Positions 30,401-42,400 of a stretch of 59,660 nt of DNA are shown here, piece by piece. The notes under the pieces were generated by a model that was not told the DNA's origin, did not search any database, and saw only the letters and a list, made by a program, of their open reading frames with translations. The DNA is taken from the NCBI GenBank assembly GCA_031261605.1, contig JAISJI010000018.1, positions 1 through 59,660 of the forward strand, given 5' to 3'. The stretch's first letter is position 1; each line of letters starts with the position of its first letter. The position numbers were made by a program, and so were the translations under genes. This DNA comes from Ignavibacteria bacterium (GTDB taxonomy: Bacteria; Bacteroidota; Ignavibacteria; Kapaibacteriales; UBA2268).

Positions 30401-33400
30401 TTACACCCGTGGTACTCCAAGCAGGTGCTGTTAATTTTCCACCAAACAATATCATAGTCGTATCGGATGCTGTTTTACCTTTCACTCTCGCAATATCATT
30501 ACGGAAGTTATCTATTTTGCTATATTCTATATTTGTTGTTACTGTATCTGTTGCTTTTAATGCTTTATCTGTATTATTTCCTTTAACGACCATAAAGTCA
30601 GCACCTGTTATTTTCGGTGTGCCTGGGTCTGGTGCTTTGCTCAATGTCACTTTGAATAACAACACTGGAGCATTTGCTATACGGTCTGTAAATGCAGCGT
30701 AGTATTGGAATGATGGATTGTAAACATTTATCGCTGTCAAAGACGACCTCAAATCATACTCCCAATAAGGTGGGTCTGTAAATGGAAGTTTTTCGCCTAA
30801 ATCCATATAACCCTTTGCACCAGTTGTGCTTACTGGTCCAGGTGTGTTTCCTCCTGGTCCCATAGAAGGATGTGTCCAATTACCTGGAGCAGCTACAGTA
30901 TCGCCTCTATCTGTTCCTTTCCAATCATAGTAGTCCTCGGTTGGTCTTTGTCCTTTAACATCGTGGTTGTATTTAGAGTTTGTTATGTGTTCGCGTGTTG
31001 CAACACTCCCTGTAAACCAAGCGGTATATAATGCTCTTTGTGCATAATTGTGGTTTATACCGTACATAGAACCAGCACCTACTTGGATACCTGATAGAGG
31101 AGTAAGTGGCACGATTTCAATCTTAGTAATTTTCGGTAATTCTTTCTTAACGAATGTCTTAACGTATAAGTCAGCGTTTTTATTGCCCCAAGCATCTATT
31201 AAGGAGCCGTGAGGGAATTCAACATAATAAACGGAATCCACGTGTGGTTTCTTTACGATTACGAATTCTATTTCGTTCGGTGAAACTACTGAATCGTTTA
31301 CTAATTCAATTTGACCATCAGCGCCTAATTTATTTCTTGGAATAAAGGAGAAGGTAGCCACGCTATCAGCATCTGTTGCGAACAGGTCGCCTTCTTTAAC
31401 GATATTGACGAAACTATTGATTTGGCTATGGTTATAAGGTTCATTTGCTTCAAGTGTATCTATAAGAGCAATCTTAAATCTCGCACCTTCCAAGCCACTT
31501 ACACCAATACCTGAGTATTGAACGTCTGTATATGGGTAAACGTTTGGTAGATTGTTAGAGTTCTTAAATTCAGCTGCTACACCTATATCGAGTGAGAACT
31601 GATTCTTATAGTTCCAAGCGTTGTTGCCGTAAATTAAACCAGTAGCACCCACTATACTAACGCTATCCACGTTATTCGCTGGTGTCTTAGCATTTACGCC
31701 TCTTGGCTCGGTAGTCCAGAATTTTAATGCTGCGGGTGTTGCGTTGTTAAACCAAGCAGTAGTGATTATTGCTTCGTTTGTGCCGTAGTCACCGATAGTT
31801 CCACCGATAGTCATCGAGAGATATACTTCCTTATCACCATTTGTGAATCCTACCAATCTATCCGCTCTGAAGTTAGCAAAATCAGGCATATTGCCAGAGC
31901 CACTCGCACGAACAAATCTTGATTGCATATTAATTCCACCCAATGTAGCACCGGATGTTACGTCAGGAATATTTGGATTATGGTCGAAGTAACCAATCCA
32001 ATTAACTGTTCTGTGTGAATTAATGTAATTAGGAACGTCTGCGCCTGTGAGAGTTCTATCATCGTTAGCGATTACGACAGAGTCCAAGTTTGGCGTATAT
32101 TGAGTAATTTCGTAAGTCCATTTAGCTGGGTCTATAGCATTACCATATTGGTCTTGCAAGCCATCTTGGAACATTCTTGCGCGAGTAGCGCCGTGCGCTG
32201 CATAATCCACTGTATCAGCGATTAAGTAATATGTGCCGTTATCTTCTACATATCTAATATTTGCGTATGCTGCGGCAAGGTCGCCAGCAGTATTGTATAT
32301 ATTCAATATATCAGTACTGTAATCACCGTATGCAGTTGGAGCAACGGGTGTTCTATTACCTATTGCTTCGCTTAGCATAATTTTCTCGTCCCATCCGTTC
32401 CAGATGACATAATTAGCAGATGAGCCATAAGTGTATCCGTGTTCGTTAGTGCTACCCAATGGGTTGCCTTCCGAATATACTGGTGGGAAAGCAGGTCCGA
32501 ATGATGATTGCAATTTCACGTTATATACTTGGTAGTAATTAGTAATTTTATCTTCTGCATCTGTGCCATAGAAGTATTTCTCTATATAGTTGCTATCTAA
32601 GTTAACAACTACGCCGTCGTGGGTAGTAAATCCAACCACTTTAACCATATTGTTAAATACAGTGTCGTATATAGATGGTTCATTACCTTGTATATCTTTG
32701 CCCGGTTGTAGCCAAACGGTAACTTGGTAGTTCCATACGGTATCAGGTTGTGTAGGAGTTCCAATATCATCCCAGCCGACATAAGTAACCTGCAAGTTAT
32801 TAGTGCTTGCTGCTCCACCTACTGCTTGCTCAGGGTTCGCAGTAAGAGAATAAGTTCTATAACCATCCGAATTAGCGACATATGCTTCGAAATTTGTAGT
32901 GCCACTTGGTAGTGCTTTTCTGCCTGTCACTGTATCAACAGCGATAACGATAGTTTTTAGGTCATCTGGCTCAAGTATTCCATTGAAACTTAAGATGAAG
33001 CCAAGCTCTACCATACCTGCGTGTATTGACGAACCCGTATTTATAGCCGAACCACCTACATAGCCGGTTTGAACGCCGCCTACATAGCCATAAGCATCAC
33101 CCCAGAGAACTCTTGCGAGCAATCTATTTGAATTATCGCGTGTATTGTGCTCTATCCATAGTGGGTCATCCCAACCGTATGCTGCTGGTGCAAGTTCAGT
33201 TGTAGCAATATGTTGTAATGATACGATACCTGTTTGAGAGGTAACCGCTTTAACATTAGATAATACATAGCGAATTGTGTATTTCTGCAAAGCGACTTCC
33301 GCCATTTGGTCTGGTGTTAGTTTAAATTCAAATTTATCGTAGCCCTGTTGAACAACTGTATAAGTTTTCTTTATTGCTGTTCCAACTTGTTCCCAAATAG

Positions 33401-36400
33401 TGCCATTCTCTGTTTTATACATTCTCATTGTAACTGTATCAGTAGCTGGGTATGTCTCTGGTCTTTCAGCGAGACGAGCAGCTGCAACTGGTTGGTTAAT
33501 ATTGAATATAACAACTGAGTCCACTTTATCAGAGTTTGTTATGATAACAGTTGGATGACTTGGGTCTTTATCTGTTAATTCTATTGGTTGTCTGTTTACG
33601 TATATATCTTCGTATATATTAGATGGTCCATCTTGACTATATACTAGGTTAACATTACCTTTATCATCAGCGAATCCTTTCACTTGTTCTATTACTAAGC
33701 GTCCGCGGAGGGAATCTTGTATTCTAACAGCGACGAAGTATCTTGTTTGGTCTATTGCGTTTCCGACACCGGCAGCGCTACTAGTTCTGAATAATGCTAT
33801 ATCATCATTTGCGACTCTCATATTATTCAGTGCTGTACTGTTATAGTATCCAATTGGATATGAGTAGTTTGCTGGTTCTGGTAAATCCACAAATTTAACT
33901 ACAACTTGGTCTTTGGTTAAGTGTGTTGGTCTTGCTTGTGGGTTCTTAAATTGCAATTCGAACATTACAAGTTTAGAGTCCGGAGTTAATTCCATATCTT
34001 CAAGAGCGCTCTTATCAAGTGTAAGATTATTAGCAGTTGTATTAGCCACATCGATCAATGCTGCTATGTTTGCATAATTTGGCAATCCAATTAAACCTTG
34101 TGCATCATAATATGATGAACCTTGTCTATAACCTATTACAGCTCCATTAGTATTTCCACCTGCTGTTGAGAATTCTGGAGTCACTTTATATATAGGGTTA
34201 TTTGTAAGTGTAGTCTGATTGCTTACTTTCCATTCTGCAACCCTTCTACTAGCGTCATTCCACAACATAACGCGTCTGCTACCGACAAGTGTGCCGGCTA
34301 CTGTTACTGCTGTATCCTTATCAGAATAGTCAATTAAGTAGTATGCTGTTTTACCTGTTCCTTCTGCGATTCCGCTTTCACGAACTGCTTTTGCGGTAAT
34401 TTCGAATTGTTGATTTGGTGAAGCGAGCTTCATTGAATCCAATACGTATTCGATACCTGCATTAGTAGAGATTAGATAGCGAGCATTTACGTCTGTTGAT
34501 ATAAATGAAGCGTATGATGCTGTATCAGTGTATAATACTGCTACATTTTCTACTTTTATGTTATTTGCGCTACCGTTTTTCTTATATATTAATTGGAATG
34601 CTGTATCTGCAATTTGCAAGAAGTAGAAGCCATCAACATAGCTTGAGCCGGATGGATTTACAGCTTCGCCTGTCACAACATATCCCGTGCCAACATTAGG
34701 TGCAGTAGTTACTGTATCAACCCAGATAATAGGAACATTAAATGTTCTTGTATCGAAGTATCCTGCTGCAGTTGGAGTTGATGCTGATGTAGGAACATTT
34801 GCAGTTAACTCTATTGCTTTCAATCTATTGCGTTCTGAGACATTCTTTGTAATATCGAGTGAATTTACGAACTTAGTGCCTGAGATATGAACGATAATTT
34901 GTTCGCCACCTGAAGCGTGTGCTCTAAATGTATCCACTGGCATCTTTGCTGTTTGTCCTGGTTGACCGCCTGTAATGCCAGACCAAGTTTTATCCCAGTT
35001 ATAGTTTGCTATAAGATAATCTTGTGCTGTATATGTTCCTAATTCGTTATATGTACCTTGTATATCTAATGTTTTCAAGCCAACGAAAGTGACTTCCGTT
35101 TTGTTTGGAGTGAAATATACTGGTAAATAAGCTACTGATGGGTTGCCTGCTTTATCTTTTGCATAAACTACGAATTTGTAGTGGTTTGCAGGATTTGTGC
35201 TACCCCAGATTTCAGCCATATCTTCTAATCTAAGAGTTCTATATGTAGTTGTTGTATCTACTTTTGCTACTGAACCTGCTTCTGTTGGATACCAATATGT
35301 GGTATTTGTCAGCATAGGCAATTTTGTTACAGTATCATTTACTAAAGCGATTTTAATAGTTGCTATATCGAGGTTTGCATCAAATATCACGCCTGTTATT
35401 CTATCTGAGCCAATAAGTGTATCAATATTTGCTATCCAAGATGCAGTAGGTGTTAATTTTGCAGTATTATAGAGACAAGTATCAGTCCATAATGTATTTG
35501 CTGCAGTCCAAGCGCCTGCCGTGAATGTAGGAGAAGCTATTTTGCCAAATCCACCAACAACTGGTGCTGGGTCTTGCTCAGTCACATCGTCTAAGTCCAT
35601 TCTAATGATGGAGTACGTATTGATATTTGGGTATCTGTTATCTATTACGATGCTGTAGTTAGCGTCAATAGCAGTAGCACCTCTCATAATAGTATCAACA
35701 CCGATATTTGTGCCGAATAGGTCTATTCTGCGTTCGTATTGGTTAGATATTGTATCTGCTTTGAAGAACAATTTTTCAATTGGTTTCTTCAATTCAAATG
35801 GTTTAGCTAATTCTACTCCGGTGTTTGCGCCACCAACAGCATTAGTTGCTAAGTCAGTCACATTGAATGTATAGACGAATCTGCCATTTTCTAATGTTGA
35901 TTGAACTAATCCCGCTGGATTATATTTTGAAGCAGCAGTCATTGATAATACCATTGTATCAACTTCGGCTCTAGTTTCATCATAAGTGCCTGTTCCAAGT
36001 GTTATATGATTAACAGCAGTTGTTGTATTGAATGGGTCAGTGTAATTATTTAGAGTGCCATTATTTTTCCAACCAGTAACGTTATAACCTAATATATTGC
36101 TAACTGTATCGACACCGAAGTATAACTTAACGATTAAGTTGCCTTGGTTTTCTACATCTGGGAAGGTAGTATTACCTAAGTAGGTTTCTCCGCCTCTGTC
36201 GTATGCTCTGTATACAGTTTTTGTTGCGCCATAGAATGGTTTAACGAATGGGTTAACATACCAAGTAACTGTTTCGCCATTTAACAATGTGTTAGTGTTG
36301 CCTGTTGTATTTATGCCGGTAATATCAAAGCGAACTTTGATTTCTGGTGGAACCGGGTTCAAATCATATTTATACCATTTGTTCTCAAATGTTCCTACAT

Positions 36401-39400
36401 TGAGTATAGTAGTATTTGGCACACTTGAAGGTGGTGGCAAATTAGCGGTTATTGTATCAGATTCATTTGTAGTTGTATTTGAAATCACATATTTAATCGA
36501 TGCATTATTTTTGAATTGCACTCTGAAGTTATATGGAACGGAGCCCATTTGTCTATTGAATATACCGAGCAATCCTGTTGTTAGAGAGCCGGCTATATCT
36601 GTTGTATCATCAAGATGCTTTGTACCTGCATTTCCATTTTTGAATTTCAATGAGATAGTAGATTTTTTAACGACCGGGTCGTTAACTGCTTCAACAGCAA
36701 TGTATTCGCCCCAAGTGTTATATGTGATTAGAGACCACAATTCTTCTACTGCAGAAGCATCGTCTGTTCTATGTCCATATATATCAAATAGAGGAACTTT
36801 TTCGCCAGAATTAACGTATGCACAAGTATCTGTTCTATCGCCAGCAGCTAATGTCAAAGCGGTTGGGTAGCCCCACAATTCAAGTGTCTTTCCAATATCA
36901 ATATCTTGGTCTATTGTGAAAGTAATTTTGAATGGATTATTTTCTGATGTATAGAATGCTTCGTGAGTTAGTAGAGTGTCTGTGCCATTAGTGTCTGCAT
37001 ATATGTGTCCTGTAGCAACTGTCTGTGGGGCTATGGCTACTGCTTCGTCCCAAGTAGTTGATACGAGAACTTGTTTGTCATCCAATTTAACTGCATAGTG
37101 GTATCCGCCTACTTCGTTGCCATTGACAATCGCCGTTTGGTCTGCTATATCTAAGTTCAACGGAGAGCCAGTATAAATCCATGAGTAGCCATTGACACCA
37201 ACAGGAACATCAGGATTTGTTAGGATATAGCGAGTGATACCGGTCCAAATATTTGCTTTAACCTTTGGGTCTGCTTTTGTATATTCGAACAAACTATCAA
37301 TTATTGATTTGTTAGTTGCGTCTAAATGATAAGTTATTCTATAGTATGTATGTCCGCCGAACTCTGATAGTCCTGCAGGTGTTATAGTTGGTGTTCCTAC
37401 CCAAAGACGTCTTGCTGGGGTAGTTCCAACAGTTCCATCATACACTATAGGTTCCGTACTATTTGCTACATCAGAATTATCAACACCGCCAATCCACAAA
37501 CCATTTGCGAACGATTTTTGCCATTCATTTCCTGGAGTTGCTGGTGCTTTTACTGGGATGTTAAATCTAACATAGAAGCTTATTTCATTATTACCTAGGT
37601 CAATAGCGCCATCAACGAATCCTGCATTGAGGGTCTGTTGTGTTGAGCCGACTGCTTCATCAATTTTAGCAGGACCTAAGTATGTAATATGTAATTTGAG
37701 TGAATCGCCTAAGAAGAACATTGCAGGAACTGTATCCTTGTAAGTTCTGCCTGTTGCTTGATTTACGTAAGAGAATTCTAAGTATGTAGTATCACCATTA
37801 AATGGCTCTATACCCAAGTAATCAATTTCAGTTATTAAAGCGGTTAGGGTCTTTGGTCTTAAACCAAGATTGTATCCACCGGTTGAATTTAAATCTGCTA
37901 CATAATTAACATAAAATTCGCCATTTGTAAATGCAACCGGAGCTGTTCCATTATAATATAATGCTTTAACTTCTACATTTGTTTTGATAGCACTACTACC
38001 AGTAGCGTTGTCAAATATATATGCACCATCTGCGCCATAATTAGCGTCTACGTCTTCCATATCGTTATAGTTTAAGCCGTTAGTTACGTATGCATCATAA
38101 TTCACTGTATCCAATGGATGCTTAGAGAATATTGTATCTAACATAAAGTAAGTGCCTTCATCTCTCATCTGGATACTTGTTATCCCTTCAAAAGGAATTG
38201 GAGGTGGGTTTGTTCCGGAATTAACTATCAAACCTGTTGCAGCACCTGTTCCACTTTTGTATCTAAATGTAGGTGTTTGGCAATCTATCTTTATAGGAAT
38301 ACCATTTGCAGGTAATTCTTTTGATGCAGTTGCTTGAACTACCCAAACGCCCCCCAAAACTGGAGTCAAGCCGCTATATTCAATTTCGTAAATGCCGTCC
38401 ACGTTAAATGGAAGCATTACAACTAATTGTTGCATACCGGTTGGGTCTGAAGGAAGTACTTGTGGGAAATATTCTGAGTATGCTATTGTGAAATCACCGT
38501 GTGCGTATTCTAATTTCGCATTAGGTCCATTACCGCCAAATATTCCAGGTGCATAAGTTGCGCCGTTTCCTGCTTTGAAGGTAATTGTCAATTGATTTAG
38601 TTTATCTATATCTATGCCGTTCAATGTATTGAAAGTGAAGATATATGGGAATGTTCCGCTTAAGTCCTTCATTGTAAGGGCTTTGTTATTCTTGTTCCCA
38701 TCATACATCGTGTATCTCGTTGATGCTACAGTTGAAGTTGATGCAGTATCCCAAGTGATTGGAGTAGACGAGTGTCCGAAATAGAATGTTGTATCTAATA
38801 ATGATACACCACCTGTATTGTGTACATTTCCATAAACTATGAAAGCGTTATCTGTAGTCACTTCGTTATTTGCATATTGGTGTGTGTTATACATATAATC
38901 AGTAGCAAAATACCAATCCATTACACCCCACAAAACTTCAGGTGTTTCTCCCGCATCATCCCAATATGACCGATTTGGACTAGTATTATTATCATTAATT
39001 GCATAAGGAGATTTTAAAACATCTTCGCCATAGAAGAATGGCATTCTGTATGTTCCTGCAACTTCTACGAGTCCGCGGTTAGAGCGGAGCAAGTCCATTT
39101 CGTCACCGACAACAATTTCTAAGACGTCTCTATTTGGAAGTTTAGTATTAACCATATTCATTTGTGGGTCTGGAACAACTGGGTTAGATGATTCTCTGCC
39201 CAAAAGTATTGGATATACCTTACCGTTATCTGCTACATATACGTTATTCAACACTGGACGTGCTGCTACACCGGATTTTGTTGTTCCGATAAAGAACAAT
39301 GTCTTATCGTAATCTGGGGTGCCGGGTGCTGGGAATTGCCAAGCGACAGAAATGAAATCTTCATTCGCTGCTTGTTGAGAGCCATCGAAACCACTTACAA

Positions 39401-42400
39401 TCAATATCTTCTCTTGCATTGCCTTCAATGAATCATACAAGCCAGCATACATTGCCAAGCCCTCTGCATACCGATCTGATGTTGCCGGGTCAGTAGGTGA
39501 ATTGACGGTTGCTAGTCCCATTGCATATTTATTACCTGCCCATCTTTGTGCAAATTCTGTTGCATTTTGTGTCCAAGCGGTGTCAAGGGTAGCACCGGCT
39601 CCAACTACGTAGGATATACTTGGGATGATGTCAAATAGGTTCTTTAAGAATGCTTTTACTTCTGGGGTTACAACTTTGTTTGCAAATTGATTGATATTCG
39701 TTACCATATAGTTGGTAGTATTTGTCAAATCAACGCCAGGTATAGGTGATATGCCTTGTGAATTTGACAACAAATCTGGGTTCCAAACTATTGGCTCGCT
39801 AAATTTAAATTTAACTTGCATTCCTGCGTCTTCTAAGTTAATGCCATATCTTGTATCAACTACCGCTGGTGTGTCAGGTGTTGTAAATGCAACAGTTACA
39901 TTTCGTTTCATATTCACTTGAACGATTTCTGGTCCGCGTGAGGAGAATATAACTTTGAATGATTCGTCTATATTTGGATACACCAATGGTTGTTTTATAC
40001 CTTTATCTTGGGCAATCAAAAGCAATGTATCTTCTTCGTAGCAAGCATTCTCTCGCATTGGGATAACATCGTATATTGCTACGAATGAGTTCTGTGCTGG
40101 ATTATTACCTGTTACGCTAGCTTTATCTAATATTAATTTTATACCTGAGCGAACTCCGTATATAGTATCATAGTTAGGAAGTTGGATAAATCCTGCTTTG
40201 GTAGGGGTAGTATTAGTATCACCAGCGAAAGAGCCATTCATCACAAATGGATTAATATTAGCGCCTGTGCCTCTTAACTGCATAGTTACGTTAGAATGCG
40301 ATGTAATACGGATTCTGCCGAAGGTTGAGTTAATAATTGCTCTACCTTCATAATCCTTTTCTATTTCATACCAATCGCCTGTGCCTGCATCATATCTATC
40401 AAATGTATATAGGATACCTGGGTATTCTATTGTGCCTACTTTTGTTTGCATATAAGGTGGAACGGACTTCTCGTTCTTCCATTCTTCTGTTGTCTTACCT
40501 ATAACGTTAAACGAAACTGTTGTTCCGGCTAACTGTTGTCTTAACTTAGCAGGAGAAGCTGGAGTGATAATGGTAGTATCTGAATATTGGAAATCAGAAA
40601 AGATACCATATACAATTCCTGATGCAGGAGCTGTAATGTCACCTAATGGATAATATCTTCCTAAACGGTATGTTGCTTCATCACTAATAATCTCATTATA
40701 AGTAGGGTTTGAACTACCACTAAATACATCCAATACCTCTCCGCTAGTAACCATAGAGCGACTGATGTTTATTGTTCTTGCTGCAATTTGCTCCGAGCTT
40801 AGGTAAGGAGCCAATGTGCTAGATGGAACATCTGAAGTTGCGCCTATGCTATATGTTGCTGGATATAATTGCCATCCAAGATAATCTGTTGCTGTGTTTG
40901 GTGTGCTCATTCCATCTGAAGTCCAACCAAATGGTCGTGTAGCGGATGCTTCCAATGAAGCAGCGTCAACTACCGGTGAGTTAGTAGGATTTGCTGGGGC
41001 TTGTGTATGTATACCGGATATTGCTAAGCGTAATAATTCGGGATAAGCGACATTAGCCGTTGTTGCTTCAATTTTATCTGCTACTACGTTAAACTCTTTT
41101 GGTGCCTTTGGCATTACAATTACTTCAGCCATTGGCATTCTGCTTGCTGAGTATGTAGAGATATTTTCGAATGTATACAGATTAGAACCTGTTATAGTAT
41201 AATGTATTACTAAGAAACCATAAGTATGTCCATCTACCAATGTGTTATGTATAGCTGGTTGCAATGCAAAAGAGCCGAGATTATCTGCTGTTCGATACAT
41301 ATAAACAGTATCAGCTCCCGCTGCAACAGCTGGCGATGGTAATGTATCTACTAATATATCTACATTGCCATTTACATCTCCGATAAGAGCCATTTGAGTT
41401 ACTATTCCTCTTATAAATGGTATCTTATTTGTATATGTATAATTGCCTGTATATTGTGGTGGAGCAAATGCGTTATGAACTGCTGTTTTGAAAGCAGTAT
41501 TTACATCTTCGTAGTTCGCGCCATCGGTATAGAAAGGAACTGAAGAACCTATCGTTGTATTTGTCAAGTCAATTCTTGCTACAAGTATACCATGATATGA
41601 TGCGTTTTGCGTAGGAGCAAGTGGAGGTGTATTTGTAGAAACTGATTGGTGTAGGTCTGTTTTATTAAAATCAAACTTAATTGTTATGTCGCCATCTACA
41701 ACACCATTGAGCGTTGGAATGTCGTTGAAGTTATAATTAGTAATTCTGATATTTTTGAAGTATGGTTGATTGCCTTTGATTTCAATACATTCACCAATTT
41801 CTATTGTGCCAGGGATTTCAGTTCCTCTGAAGCGTATATTATCAGAACCCTCTAATGCTGCTGTTGCGGCTGTCAAAGGTGCAACGAGGTCTACATTACC
41901 GCCGGCTGCGCCGCCTGGGAAGTCGTGTATAGCGGCATCATTACAAACTATAGACCAGCAAGTTGCATCCAATGCATCTACATTCAAAGTATTCTCTCCA
42001 CCCGGTATTCCTAATGCAGCTAATGTTCCTTCAATAACAACTATATCAACTGATGTTGGTAATGCTCTTGTTGTTTGGAATTTATTAAAATAAGCTCTGG
42101 CATAATCTGGGTCATCTGAATTACCTGCAAAGTCATTTGCTGCACCTACGAGGTCTGCCAAAGTAGGATTAGTTGCTGCATTCAGGTTATAATGTTTAGC
42201 ATCTTTCATTTCTTTGAAAGTGTTTAAATCAGACCAATCTTGTGTCTGAGCGGCACCATCTGGGTCTGACTGAACGAACAAGTGTCTACCTTTGATATTT
42301 ACAACATCTGCCGGATAGCGATAGTCGCCCCATACCAAATCATTTGGATTTTGGAAGTGAGATACAGTTGCGCCGAGTTGGCTGAAGTCAGCCACTGCGG

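Noticed and set aside
36289..36870. A 193-codon plus-strand gene opposite the giant gene
   Set aside because: Antisense shadow of a real reading frame; no recognisable domain and no promoter or ribosome site.
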